A stretch of 64,000 nt of DNA from Mycoplasma collis ATCC 35278 (GCF_000701825.1 NZ_JNJY01000002.1:28007-92006); one strand, 5' to 3'; numbered from the stretch's first letter, positions 10,243-24,081 are shown. Made by a program: numbers and translations. Notes: a model not told the origin generated them from the sequence alone.

Positions 10243-12591
10243 CTATGTAGTTTCTAATTCTTTATCTTCAACAGTAACGCTAAAGCCATTTAAACTATTT
10301 TTAACATTTATATCATCAACAACAATTTTTTTCTGAATACTTTCTGCATATTCTAGAAAAACATTTAAATTACTTATTCCTTCTGAAGTTAAAGTTACAT
10401 TTTCGCTATTAGTAATTTTAAGTTTATTTGTTATATTACCATTGCTAAATAAAATTTTTGTTTTTGGCATTTGAGGTTGTTCTGTTACTAAAACAGAAGC
10501 AAAATTAGATTGATTTAATTCTGCAATTGATATTTCAAATGCTGAATTATCATTATATAAAACTAATCTTCTTAATTTCCTTGATTTAGCATTCGATGTT
10601 TTTTGTTCATCATGGAATTTTAATCCTTTTAATGATTTAAGTTTTTTCACTCTTGATAAATCTAAACCTTGTGGGTAACTATTATTTTGTTCATCATGAT
10701 CAGGTTTAAGTCCTGGACCAAAACCTCCTTGAAAAACTTTTTCATTATTTCTAACTCAATAAGCTAATCTTAAACCGTCATTAATTCTTTTATAAGGATC
10801 AGATTCATTTTCTTTATAATCATCATTTTCGAAAGCTAATGAATCAAAAACAATTCTTGAAGCGATGTTTGGATTATTTCCAAATGAAGAAGAAGCATTA
10901 TAATCAATTGTGTTAACTCAAGCTACATTTCTTAAAGCTAATGGATTAATACTATAATCATCATCTAATGCTTTTCCCGGGGTTCCAACTGTAAATATTC
11001 CAAGTTCATCAATTTCTTTATTTTCTAACGCTATTAATGAAGAAGTATTTGTGGTGATAAAAAATAATTCTAATTGTGGCAATTTATCAGGAAGAGCCTC
11101 TAAAATTTCTTTAAATTTTTGATTAGCATCATTTTTACCCATATTTTTAATTTGATATGAAGTAATTTCTTTATTATCGGCTTTTAATTCTTGAATTAGT
11201 TTTAATGTTTTTTGATAACCACTTGGATTAGAAGCATCAATTATTACTCTTATTCCTTCATTTCTAAATTGATCTGATTTTTTATCTCTTGTTAATTTTT
11301 GAATTTGAATTCCATCACTATTTGAAACATTATATTTTTGATATTCTGCAGATTGGGTAACATCAGTATCAGTTCATCCAGGGATTTTACCGCTAGAAAT
11401 AGAATCGGGAGATCTTCCATAATAATCTGAATAACCAAAAGCTCTTTTTTCACTATTATCACGTGCGTAAGTTGTTTGTGTTGCATTTATAATCGGTGTT
11501 TTAGTGAAAGAATCTAATGCACCATTTTCATCAATATAAACATTAGAATTATCTTGATCAATGACATAACCTTCACGTAATTCTTTTTCTGTTTTTTCAG
11601 TTAATTTATTAAATTTACTTTGATCTAATTTAACAATAACTCTTAAATAAAAAGCTTCCTTAGCTCCTTTAACATTTCCTTCGTAGCAGCCAGGTCCATA
11701 ATAACAAGCGCCTGGATTATTTTTTTTATGTTCTTCAAGTTTTTTTAGTTTTTCATCTCTTTTTTGTCTTAATTTTTCAACATCAGCCATCGTAAAGCCA
11801 TCAACAAGAAAGTGTTGTAAATTAGGTCCATCAATTAATCTTTTATATTTTTCTACAATAGAAGTATAAAAATTTGTAGCATTTCCACCTACTGCATCTT
11901 CTAATGAATAAGTCGGAGTATCTTCTGTTTGAATACTTTCTAGAATTGATGGGACTAAATTGGTTTTTAAATCTTTTACAGCGTTAGTAATATTTTTTTG
12001 TCTAATTTCTTCAGTAACTTCAATACTAATTAAATCAGGTGTAGTTATTGCAATATATTCAATCCTATTATTTAATTTATTTGTTTTATCATATTCTGAA
12101 ATTTTTCTTTCAGGTTGTGGTTTAACAATTGCATTTATATTTAAGCCTTCAAATTCCAATTGTTGTTTTACTTCTCCAGGTTTAAGTTCTATATCGTTAA
12201 AATCAATATCTACTGGCGGTGTTTTAGGCTCTTCTTTTTTAATAGGAGGTAATTCTGGCTTTTCTTTTTCAATAGGTGTTATTTCCTCAATTTTTTGTTT
12301 TTCTAATTCAACATTAATTATTTCTTTTTGTCTATCATCTGGTAAATTTTTTAAATTAATATCTGTAATACTATCTTTTATTTTTTGATTAGCATCATTA
12401 AAATCTTTATTAATTTTTAAATCAATAGGTTTAAAATTTCGAAAATTATCTTGTTTTAAATCTAAAAAAAGATTTTTTGAATTAATAGATGTAAATGAAT
12501 AATATGTAAAAGATGATAAAGTAACTACAGTTGCTATTGTAGTTACAATAATAAGAGCATTTCTATTTTTTTTAACTTTTAATATTTTCAT
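10243..12591 (-). CDS. mib: MIB-like mycoplasma immunoglobulin-binding protein
   Basis: 782 residues in one frame with TGA as Trp. An uncleaved N-terminal anchor (about 12-34) follows a Lys-rich start. Next comes a Glu/Lys/Pro-rich stalk (about 95-130, repeats of the type KEEPKTPPV), then a large extracellular region with a Cys pair at 296 and 302 (ACYYGPGCYEG). Size, topology and position before a DUF31 protease identify it as MIB, which grips the Fv part of host IgG and presents it to MIP. GAGG precedes the ATG. It is the first gene of the array, so its promoter region probably drives all nine genes. Confidence 0.85.
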
Positions 12592-12850
12592 TTTTAACCT
12601 CTATATAAATATATAAAATAATAAATATTTGATAATTATTAACCATAAAAATTATTAATGAATATATTATTATTTTTATATATTATTTATTAATATTTTA
12701 AAAGTTTAACACAAAAAAAAAAAAAAGATATTTATTTGAAATTTATTTTTTTAATCGTATATTTTTGCTAAAAAATGACTTTTTAAAATTATTATGATAT
12801 AATTATAGGTTAATGATAAAAATCTTTAATTATAGTTATAGTTTTTATTT
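12592..12850 (-). promoter_or_regulatory. Upstream region of the MIB-MIP-ATPase array
   Basis: 259 bases with no gene, nearly pure A/T. Read on the minus strand it carries a 14-base T run, then several TATAAT-like possibilities, then GAGG and the MIB start. No single promoter can be chosen. No clear terminator hairpin separates the preceding amidohydrolase end, so both transcription units may meet here. Confidence 0.5.
12713..12726. repeat. Homopolymer tract of 14 A (14 T on the array's coding strand)
   Basis: An uninterrupted run of 14 A, the longest I noticed in this window, 122 bases upstream of the MIB start. In several mycoplasmas, homopolymers in promoter regions change length by slippage and switch surface-protein expression. 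Whether this tract does so cannot be told from one sequence. Confidence 0.8.
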
Positions 12851-14365
12851 TTAAACTTTTTTTCCTCTAAAAAATGTTGCAATAACTTTTGCATCACTTA
12901 TATCTTTTTTATTAATTTTAAAAATATTTTTTTCTAAAATAATGAAATTAGCATAATAATTTTTTTCTATCTTTCCAACTTTATTATCAATTTTCATATA
13001 TTTTGCAGTGCCTAGTGTGTATGCTTCTAGAGCTTGATATAATTTTATTCTATGTTCCTTTATTGGATGATTTATTGCTCAAAAAATGTTTTTTCATGGA
13101 TTTAGATCACAAACTTTTCAATCAGTTCCAAATGATATATTTAATTTATTTTTAAACATTTTTTTATATGGAGAAATTTCTAAGTTATTTTCTAAATTCA
13201 TATCTTTATTTAAAAAACAAGGTTGTAGTGATAAATAAATATTATTTTTTTTAATTAAATTTATAAGCTCATCATTCATAACATCACTATGAATTAGCCC
13301 ATTTCTATTGATATTATTTTTATCAGATTTTGCATAATTTTTTACTACAATTTCACTTGTTAAATCCCCAATAGAATGAGAAACAACACTTAAATTATGT
13401 GAATTAATTTTTTTTACAAAATTACTAAAGTTATCTTTATCAATAAACAAGTGATCAATTTTATTTTCATTTTTTAAGTTAATTGTATTATTTGTAAAAA
13501 CACCATCAGCAAAAACCTTTATTGCTCTTAATTTATGATTATTTTTCTTGAGTTTAACTGAAGGTAATTTTACTAAAAAATCATCTAATCATTTATCTTC
13601 AGTTAATCATAACTGATGAGCAACTTCAAGTGATAATTTATTTTTATTATTAATCTCTTCAAAAGTTTTTAAATCTTTTTTTCAATTATCATTTCTTAAA
13701 TCGCAAGTAAAAATACCTGTTATTCCCAAATTATTAGCTAATTTTATTGACTTTAAAAAATCTTTTTTATATTGAATATTTCTTTCTTCTGAAATTAAAT
13801 CATCAACTTTGTAACAAATTTTTTCTTTTAAAAAACCTGTTGGCATTTTATTATCATCTAATTCAATATAGCTTTTTTCATATTTGGCATTTTTATAATA
13901 AATACCTAATCTTTTTAATGCATGAGTATTAGCAAATGCTGAATGATATGATTTTCTTCATAAAAATATTGAAATATTTGGAAAATGTTCATCAAGTAAA
14001 TCTTTAGAAAAAATGGTTTTCTCTTCAAATTGAGTTTCATGTCAATCATACCCAATCAAAACATCATCCTCTTTAAAATTATGTTTTTTTTGAAATTTTA
14101 AAATTTGTTCAATTAATTCTTTATGATTTTTAACTTGTGATAAATCTAAATATGAATCATATTTAGCTGCAAAATAAAAATGCACATGACTATCCATCAA
14201 ACCAGGTAAAACTAATTTTTTATTTAAATCAATTATTGTTTTAAGTTTATAACTTAAAACTTCTTCATTTGTACCTACAAAAAATATTTTTTGCCCTTTA
14301 ACAATAAAAGCTTGTTTAAAATTATTTTTTTCAATTCAAATTTTTCCATTAATATATGCTTTCAT
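12851..14365 (-). CDS. YtcJ-like amidohydrolase (amidohydrolase_3 family)
   Basis: 504 residues, cytoplasmic, with several TGA-Trp codons. The N-terminal composite-beta segment is followed by LPGLMDSHVHFYF, whose His60 and His62 are the first metal ligands of the amidohydrolase superfamily. Later metal or catalytic elements include FADGVF, VSHSIGD, GLIHSDV and SFGTDW. The family hydrolyses amide or imide bonds of small substrates; specificity is unknown. The gene stands alone between the MIB promoter region and the Bax-inhibitor-like gene, whose terminator separates them. Confidence 0.85.
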
Positions 14366-14467
14366 AATTAAATTATAAACTTTACAAATAAATTTAATTG
14401 TTATTTTTATTTTCAAAATACAAACTTTACTAAGTTTACAATTTATATATTATTAAAAAAATAAAAT

Positions 14468-14493
14468 AAAAAAACTTGCATATTAGCAAGTTA
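14468..14493 (-). terminator. Rho-independent terminator after the Bax-inhibitor-like gene
   Basis: A 7-bp perfect stem (AACTTGC at 14473-14479 with GCAAGTT at 14486-14492), loop of six, followed on the minus strand by a T-rich run. It lies 3 bases past the stop codon of the 268-aa membrane protein gene. Confidence 0.8.
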
Positions 14494-14495
14494 TT

Positions 14496-15302
14496 TTAAT
14501 TTTTTTGTGTTAATCTTAGCATATTAATAAATATTTTAATAAACATCATTAAAATTCACAACCCTCAATAAATAGAGTGTTTAAGCATTTGTCTTTTTTT
14601 CTCTTCGATCGACATATCTTGTTGAAGAATGAAATTAGCTTGATTTGATATTTGTTGAAACCCAAATCCTATATATATTCAAGCAATTAAAATACTTATT
14701 ACAGAAATTATTGTAAAAATAGTATTATAAGAAATAAAATAACTAATTAGTGCCATAATTATAATTACTATTGAACCCAAAATTGCAAAAGGCATTAATT
14801 TAGAAAAATCAATAACATTAAAATATCCTAAAAATCCAAAAATAGCAATAGAAATAGTAGGAACTAATAAAGCAATAAATAATCTAGTTACAAAATTTAA
14901 ACCATTTTCTGATATAAGTGAATAATGATAAGAAAAAATTATAAACATTGGAATTAGAAAAGTATGTACTAATATAAAAGCAAAATAAGCTAATATTATA
15001 TTTATAAGTTTTTTACGAATTCTAACCCTTGATATATATGTCAATAAAGCTATTTCAAATACAAAAGTTATAATGAGAAAGAAAATAGTTGTAATACTAC
15101 TTGAAAATAATCTTCCAATTAATGATGTATAAGCATTGAAAATAGGACTAGTTGCTAAAATGATAAAGTTAAATAAAAATGTAATTGTTAAACCTAATGA
15201 AAATCATCCAAGTGAATAAGCTAACATTCTGTTTTTCAAAAGTTTTTCTTCTTTTGAAAAAGTTTGTTTAAATGATTTTGCTCAAAAATTTACTGAATTC
15301 AT
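14496..15302 (-). CDS. Bax inhibitor-1 / YccA (TMBIM) family membrane protein
   Basis: 268 residues with about seven membrane helices once TGA is Trp. The start MNSVNFWAKSF and the first helix block NRMLAYSLGWFSLGLTIT resemble the mycoplasma members of the UPF0005/TMBIM family. The motif ALLTYISRVR matches the conserved end of helix 2 in bacterial YccA proteins. Related bacterial proteins are pH-gated calcium leak channels; no function is shown for mycoplasmas. The gene is monocistronic, divergent from ldh, and has its own terminator. Confidence 0.8.
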
Positions 15303-15405
15303 ATTTGCATTATATCACTTTATAAAATTTAAACTTCAAAAAAATAAAAAAAAGAAAAAATAAATTTAATTTTTTAAATTTAAAAGAACTAAATAATTTA
15401 TTAAT

Positions 15406-15435
15406 TTGAAAACTTTTAATAAAAGTGAAATAATT
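15406..15435 (+). promoter_or_regulatory. Possible promoter of ldh
   Basis: TTGAAA at 15406-15411 lies 17-18 bases before an AATAATT -10-like element at 15429-15435. The leader to the ATG at 15473 carries AAAGGAA. The match is moderate in such AT-rich DNA. Confidence 0.4.
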
Positions 15436-15472
15436 TTTTTGATTTTTAATAAAAAAATTGAAAGGAATTATT

Positions 15473-16414
15473 ATGAAATCAACAAAAATTATTTTAATAG
15501 GAACAGGCGCTGTTGGAACAGCTTTTGTATACTCTAGCATTAATCAAGGATTAGCTGCAGAATATGGACTAATTGACCAATTTGAAGGCCCAAGAGATGG
15601 GAATGTTTTAGACTTTGAAGATGTTATTTTTCCATCTGTTAGACCATACAAAGTTTATGCAGCTGATTACAAAGATGTAAAAGATGCTGATTTTATTGTT
15701 ATAACTGCAGGTAGACCACAAAAACCAGGTGAAACTAGATTGGAAATGGTTAAAGATAACGCTGAAGTTATGAGAAATATAGCAAGACAAGTTAAAGCAA
15801 ATGGGTTTAAAGGAATTACTATTATTGCTTCAAATCCAGTTGATATTATTACTTGAGTTTATATTAAAGAAACAGGATTCGATCCTAAAAAAGTTATTGG
15901 TTCTGGAACAATTCTAGATACTTCAAGATTAAGATTTTTATTATCACAAAGAACTGGAGTTTCCACAGATAGTGTTGAGGCATATGTTTTAGGAGAACAC
16001 GGAGATTCTTCATTAGTAAACTTTTCAGGGTTTAGAATTGCAGGATTGCCATTTTCAAAATTTGAAAACGTTGCAAAAATAAATGCTGAAAACTACGAGC
16101 AAGAAGTGGAATATCCAGTTTCTAGAAAAGCTTATAAAATTATTGAAAGAAAAAGAGCTACATTTTGAGGAATTGGAGCTTGTTTAGCTAAAATAGTTAG
16201 ATCAATTCAAGCAGATGCAAAAATAGTTTTACCAGTTGGTGTATTACTAAAAGGTGAATATGGTTATAACGACGTTGTTGCAGGTGTACCAGCTATTTTA
16301 GGTGCTGAAGGAATTGAAAGAGTTCTTGAAATTGATTTAAATTCTAAAGAAAAAGCTAAATTTGACAATTCTATTGATGTAATTAAAAAATCAATTGATA
16401 TTGTTAAATGATAA
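15473..16414 (+). CDS. ldh: L-lactate dehydrogenase
   Basis: 313 residues, full length. Reduces pyruvate to lactate with NADH, regenerating NAD+ for glycolysis. The Rossmann loop GTGAVG is at residues 10-15, the substrate-binding Arg lies in RPQKPGETR, DTSRLRF follows, and GEHGDSS carries the catalytic His. I chose ATG at 15473, preceded by AAAGGAA, over an in-frame TTG five codons earlier. It is monocistronic, divergent from the Bax-inhibitor-like gene, and ends in a strong hairpin. Malate dehydrogenase is the only close alternative, and GEHGDSS with the KPGETR loop favours Ldh. Confidence 0.95.
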
Positions 16415-16428
16415 AATAATATTAAGTA

Positions 16429-16452
16429 AAAATACCGTTTTTGGTATTTTTC
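16429..16452 (+). terminator. Terminator of ldh
   Basis: Eight-base-pair stem (AAAATACC with GGTATTTT), six-base loop, then TCTTTT. It follows the ldh stop by 14 bases. Confidence 0.85.
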
Positions 16453-16487
16453 TTTTATGATTAATTGTTAATTTATAAAGGAGTTAT

Positions 16488-16946
16488 ATGATTTTAGATA
16501 AATTAAGTAATTTAGAACGTTATAAAAACATCCATCCTAATTTAGATAAAGCAATTAACTGAATTAAAAATAATTCACTTGAAACAATTAAAGAAGGAAA
16601 AACTTTAATTGATGGTGATGAATTATTCGTAGTAAAAGCTCCTCTTGAAGGATATTCTTTAGAAAATGGTTTATATGAAATACATCATAAATATGCTGAT
16701 TTACATATAGTGGTTGATCCAAAAGAAACTATTTATTATGCTCAAAAAGAAGAACTAAATTCTGTTTATAAAGAATATGATCCTAATATCGAAATGAAGT
16801 TATTTCATTTAACAACCCAAAGAATATCAATGAAATTAAACAGTAATGAATTTGTATTCTTTTTTCCTCTAGAAGCTCATGGACCAAAAATAGTAGAAGC
16901 TAATAGAAATGTTTCTAAACTTATTTTTAAGATAAAAATGAACTAA
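16488..16946 (+). CDS. YhcH/YjgK/YiaL (EbgC-like) family protein
   Basis: 152 residues. It matches the cupin-like family named for YhcH and the EbgC subunit, implicated in handling sugar acids, sialic acid intermediates or sugar anomers. Family marks seen: LIDGDELFVVKAPLEGYS, YEIHHKYADLHIVV with paired His, and FFFPLEAHGPKI with the C-terminal metal-ligand His. AAGGAG precedes the ATG. One TGA-Trp lies near residue 25. No sialic-acid genes flank it, so its substrate is open. It ends in a long terminator hairpin. Confidence 0.85.
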
Positions 16947-16968
16947 TTTTAAAATAAATTTATTTTTA

Positions 16969-17006
16969 GTACTCTTACATTTTAAAATTAAAATGTGGGA
17001 GTATTT
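16969..17006 (+). terminator. Terminator after the YhcH-like gene
   Basis: Long near-perfect stem: ACTCTTACATTTTA paired with TAAAATGTGGGAGT across a four-base loop, followed by a T run. Confidence 0.85.
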
Positions 17007-17102
17007 TTATATATAGTTTTTTTAAAAAATACATATTTTAATTTTGTTTTTTTATATTAAAAAATTTTTTTAAAATTTATTTTTCTTATATTATTTTTTT
17101 TA

Positions 17103-17147
17103 TTGATCTTTTTTTAAAAAAAATCTATTAAATAATATGAAGATCAA
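17103..17147 (+). promoter_or_regulatory. Predicted leaderless promoter of the C39 exporter, with flanking inverted repeat
   Basis: TTGATC (17103-17108), a 17-base spacer and TATTAA (17126-17131) place the likely start of transcription at about the ATG (17137). No Shine-Dalgarno sequence precedes the ATG. TTGATCTT at 17103-17110 is repeated inverted as AAGATCAA at 17140-17147, so the -35 region and the first codons could pair or bind a dimeric regulator. Confidence 0.4.
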
Positions 17148-19155
17148 AAAACAAAATGATGTAAAGGATTGTGGCTTAGTTGTTTTTCAATCACTTTTTT
17201 ATCATTACAATAAAAAATGAATTCCAATTTCAGAATTAAAAAAAACAGCTTTTTTTGATAATGATGGAATAGTTATCAAAAATTTACAACATTTAGCAAT
17301 TAAATGAGGCATAGAACTTGAAGCTTATAATATAGATTTTGAAACTTTAAAAAATGAAAAATTAGAACAACCAGTAATTTTACTAATTAACGAAAAAGAT
17401 GTTAATCATTATATAATTTTAAAAAGCAAAGATAAAAATTTTTTTTATATAGCAGATCCGTTGATTGGAAATAGAAAAATTAAAATAGATGATTTTGAAA
17501 AAATGTTTATTAACATAATAATTTTTCCAAATAAAATATTCAATCCAAATGTTAAATTTCAAAAAAATTGAATTTTTAATTTTATAAATGAAAAAGAGCA
17601 TTATTTTTTATTTTTTTCAATTTTTATTGTTTCAATTTTGCATTTTGCAAGTGCTTTTTTTTTAAAAAATGTAGTCGAAAAAATTTTGCCTTTTAATGAT
17701 AAAAACCTTTTAATAAAAATTACAATACTTTTTAGCTGGATTTTTATTTTTAAATTTATTCAAAATTTAATAAAAAATATTTACATTAAAAAATTACAAG
17801 ATAGTATTGAAAATAAAATTTTAGAAAATTTTTTGTTTTCATTAAAAAACTCACAAAATTCTCAATTAATAAAATTAGAAATATCTGATTATATAAAAAG
17901 ATTTTCATTGATTTCTAATTTTTCATCTTATTGTTCAAAATTTTTATATATATTTTTCGGAGACTTAATTAGTTTTATTTTTTCTACAATAATTTTATTT
18001 TATATTAATAAATATCTTTTTTTATTAACCTTTTCTGTTGGAATAATTTTTATTTTAGCAAGTTATTTTTATAAGAAATTTATAAACTCAAAATATAATG
18101 ATTTGAGTAAAAAAAGTAGTGAATTAAATTCAAGTTTGTTTGATATTGTAAAAAATATAGGGAAACTAAAAAATAATGATGTATATAAATTATTAAATTT
18201 TAACTTAAAAAATAAAATTGAAAATTTTAAGAAACAAGAGAATTTTGTTTGAAAAGTAAGTTATTTTTTCCAAAATTTTAAAAATTTAATTACCGAATTT
18301 TTACCAATAATTAGTATTTTTATTTCTAGTTTGTTTGTTTTAAATAAACAAATAGAAATTGGCACAATGCTTTTATTTATAACATTTATTTCCAATTTTT
18401 TAAATCCATTAAATAATTTAACTGATTTAATTCTTTCTTATCCTATTTTTATTAATGATTATGAAATGTTAAAATTTATTTTATTTTTACCTAAAGAAAA
18501 CAATGGTGAAAATAATTTAGAAAAAATCAACTTTTTAAAATTAGAAAATATTGATTATAAATACAACAATATAAAAACAAGTCTAAAAATAAATAAATTA
18601 GAAATACATGATAATTGTGTTGTTATAGGAAATAACGGAAGTGGAAAAAGTACTTTATTGAAAATTTTAAATTTAGATTTAGAAATAGAAAAAGGTTTAA
18701 AATTTAATAATTTAGATTTAGAATTTTTAGATAAAAATGAATTAAGGAAAAAAATTTTATATATTTCTAATTCAATTCCTTCAATTAATGTTTCTGTTAT
18801 TGATTTTATAACAGAAAAAAATCCAAATAAATATAAAACATTTTTTCAAAACATTCAGTATTATAAAATGGCTGAATTATTAGAAAAGTGAAATATTAAC
18901 TTAAATCAAATGATTAAAGATGATTGAAGTAATTTTTCACTAGGACAAAAACAAATAATTTTTTTACTTAAACTATTTAATCAAAAATATGATTTGATTT
19001 TATTAGATGAAGCTTTTGAAAATATTTCAAATGAAAATTTTGAAATATTAAAATTTTTAATAAACGATTTTCAAAATGATGCAATTTTTATCGAAGTATC
19101 CCATTCCAAAAAACTATTGAAAGATTCAAGAATTATAAATGTCAAAAAATTATAA
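17137..19155 (+). CDS. Peptidase-containing ABC exporter (C39 peptidase, membrane and ATPase domains)
   Basis: 672 residues. The C39 cysteine peptidase (1 to about 125) shows Gln6, Cys12 in QNDVKDCG, His91 in NHYIIL and Asp107 in ADP, a complete catalytic set. A membrane domain (about 155-445) has some five or six helices. The ATPase domain has Walker A GNNGSGKST (498-506), a divergent signature FSLGQKQ (about 600-606) and Walker B LILLDEA (about 622-628). Its Q-loop appears as YISNSI without the usual Gln, and the H-loop is VSHSKK. Such exporters trim double-glycine leaders from peptides and secrete them. No leader peptide gene was found nearby. The 3' end overlaps the next gene by 17 bases. 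Confidence 0.88.
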
Positions 19156-19526
19156 CTTTAAAATTTTAATTTTTTTCATTTTTCTTACAACAATCGTTTT
19201 TATTTTAGTTTTATTTTTTTTGTATAAATTGGAACATAAAAAAATTGTTTTTGTCGAAATTAAAATAAACGAAAAAAAAGAATTAAATTTTGAAATTAAT
19301 TCAGAAATTTATTATAAAATCAACAGAAACACTCCTATTATTATTGATAAAAAATTTTCAAAAAATAATGAGGATATTTTTTTAAAAATTAGAGAAATAA
19401 AAAATATTGAAAGTGATATTTTTAATGTTTCACTGTTAAAATTTAAAAATTTAAAAATCCAGCCTAATACAAAAATAACAGGCGGGATTTTAATAGAAAA
19501 AACAAGTAATATTTTCGAATTTATTT

Positions 19527-19534
<8 letters not shown>
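19139..19534 (+). CDS. Single-pass membrane protein, partner of the C39 exporter (131 aa)
   Basis: 131 residues: one N-terminal membrane helix (about 8-28), then an extracytoplasmic domain rich in beta-prone segments. It starts inside the exporter gene (17-base overlap), so the two are co-translated. Position and topology recall HlyD-type adaptor proteins or secretion accessory proteins, but the protein is far too short for HlyD and no domain is recognised. Its stop overlaps the tail of the convergent metG by 8 bases. Confidence 0.7.
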
Positions 19535-21848
<2,314 letters not shown>

Positions 21849-21856
<8 letters not shown>

Positions 21857-22856
21857 TTTTTAATTCAATTAATTTAGGGTTATAAGAATATTTTCTACCT
21901 ACTTTTGCAAATTCTTTACCATTTACTTTAGTAGCATCAGCGCTAAAAGTATTATTAATTTTTAACATATACTCACCAACCCCGTATGAATCAACTGGGG
22001 CATTTGCTTTTTCAAATTCAGCTATTTTATCAGGATTAAATCCAGAAGAGACAATAATTTTTACATGTTTACCATCATTTTCATCCAGTGCTTTTCTTAA
22101 TCTTTTAATTTGATTTATAGTAACTCCATATTCATTTTCAGATTCTTTGAACATTTTATCTTTGACAGCTTTAGAAGTATCAACTCTTACTCCATATAAA
22201 ATTTTTCCAAAATGTTTTAAAACTTTTAATGATTCAACAATAACATCATTAGAAAAATCAACTAAAGCAATTAAGGGATCTTCAGGAAATAAATCATAAT
22301 AATATTGCATTACTTTTACTAAATCACCTTCAAAGTTTTGAATTAATGCATGTGGAATGCTTCCAAAAACTCTCGCACTATCTCCTCTTGCACCTGCGTC
22401 AGTTGAATGAGAATCAATTCCCGCTAATTCAACAGCTATTCCATCATTTTCTTGGTTTAAATAATGATCAAAACGATCGCCCATGAAAATAATTTCTTTA
22501 CCTTTAGCCGCATCAATACATCTTTTAGCATTTGTTGCAATCGAAGTATTTCTTGCTAAAATTCCATCAATAACCCCTTCATAAACACCAAAATATTTAT
22601 ATTTTCCTTCAAGTTCTAAAACAACTTCTTTTTCATTTATAATAGTTCCTTCTGGTAAATATTTAATAGTATATTTATCAGTTTCTGTATTTTCTTTTAA
22701 AAGTTTTAAAACTTCATTCATTCCACCTAAAATTGAATCATTATGTCTTTGAAAAAATTGTAAAGTCATAACTGAATCTTTATTAAATTTTTCAATTATT
22801 TTTTTAGTTTTAAAAAAATAATTAGCTGCATAATAGCTTAATTTTTTTTTAGTCAT
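21849..22856 (-). CDS. pncB: Nicotinate phosphoribosyltransferase
   Basis: 335 residues, typical of the short mycoplasma form. Makes nicotinate mononucleotide from nicotinate and PRPP for NAD salvage. Recognisable blocks: FFQRHNDSILGGMNEVL, LARNTSIATNAKR, GIDSHSTDAGARG, HALIQNFEGD, YGVRVDTS and IIVSSGFNPDKI. GGGAG precedes the ATG. First gene of the unit with trmN6 and metG. Confidence 0.93.
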
Positions 22857-22991
22857 ATTACTCCCAATATAATTATTTTTGTTTATATAATTTTACTAAA
22901 ATTCAATTAAAAAAATAAGCTTAAAAATATTTTGTGTTAAAATTTTTATATTTAAATTTTATATAAATTATGTTAAGTCAAAGAAGGAAAA

Positions 22992-23975
22992 ATGTACAAA
23001 TCAAAATTAAATATCAAACAAACTCAAAAAGCTATTCAAAATTTAAAAAAGATTTTCCAAGAAAATATAATGGAAAAATTAAATTTAACAAGAGTAACGG
23101 CACCACTTTTTTTAGCTAAAGAAACTGGGTTAAATGACGGGCTAAATGGTGAAAAAGCAGTAAGTTTTTATTCTAAAAACTCTGATGTTGAGCTTGAAAT
23201 AGTTCACTCATTAGCAAAATGAAAAAGAAACGCTTTAAAAGAATATTATTTTAAAGAGTATGAAGGAATTTATGCTGATATGAACGCTGTAAGAAGAGAA
23301 GAAGAATTTGATGAAATTCATTCTTTATATGTTGATCAATGAGATTGAGAAAAAATTATTAATAAAAATGATCGTAACTTAGTTTTTTTAAAAAACACTG
23401 TTAATAAAATTTATGAAGCCCTGAAAAATACTAAAAAAGAAATAGTTAAACAATATCCTCAACTTACTGATGATTTGGCAGATAAAGTTTTTTTCATTTC
23501 TGCACAAGAATTAGAAAATATGTATCCTGATTTAAATATAAATGAAAGAGAAAGTGCTATTGCTAAAGATAAAAAAGCTGTTTTTATTTATCAAATTGGA
23601 CACAAATTAAAATCAGGTTTAATTCATTCTTTAAGAGCTTTTGATTATGATGATTGAAATTTAAATGGTGATCTAATTGTTTATTCAAATGTTTTAAATA
23701 AAGCAATTGAATTATCTTCAATGGGAATTAGAGTGGATGAAAATTCAATTTTAAGTCAAAGTAAATTTAATTCAAAAGAAGAATTAGCAAATTTTTCACC
23801 TTATCATAAAAATATTTTAGAAAAAAAACTTCCTTATACAATTGGTGGTGGAATAGGTCAATCAAGAGTTTCTATGTTTATTTTAGAGAAAAAACATATT
23901 GGTGAAGTGCAATCAAGTTTTTGACCAAAAGATTACAAAGAAAAAATGAAAAAAGAAGGAATTGAAATTTTATAA
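22992..23975 (+). CDS. asnA: Aspartate-ammonia ligase (asparagine synthetase A)
   Basis: 327 residues, full length. Makes asparagine from aspartate, ammonia and ATP. Class II synthetase-like signatures: [53 protein letters not shown] and the C-terminal [12 protein letters not shown]. Four TGA-Trp codons. AGAAGGAAA precedes the ATG. It is monocistronic and ends with a hairpin. Confidence 0.95.
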
Positions 23976-23985
23976 TTTAATAACT

Positions 23986-24028
23986 AACAACAAATTTTTT
24001 TTATTAATAAATCAATTTGTTGTTTTTT
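23986..24028 (+). terminator. Probable terminator of asnA
   Basis: AACAACAAATT pairs with AATTTGTTGTT across a loop of about 17 bases, followed by TTTTTAT. The large loop lowers certainty. Confidence 0.6.
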
Positions 24029-24081
24029 ATATTAATTTATTTATAATTAATTAATATATTTAATTATTTAAAGGGAGAAAA

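Noticed and set aside
11960..12388. Plus-strand 142-codon open frame opposite the MIB stalk
   Set aside because: Antisense shadow of the Pro/Glu/Lys-rich region; no start signal and hydrophobic composition expected from complementing Lys/Glu codons.
2257..12591. Many short consecutive frames that look like a row of broken genes or pseudogenes
   Set aside because: Every break I checked is a TGA codon in the same frame; with TGA as Trp they merge into intact proteins of expected length.
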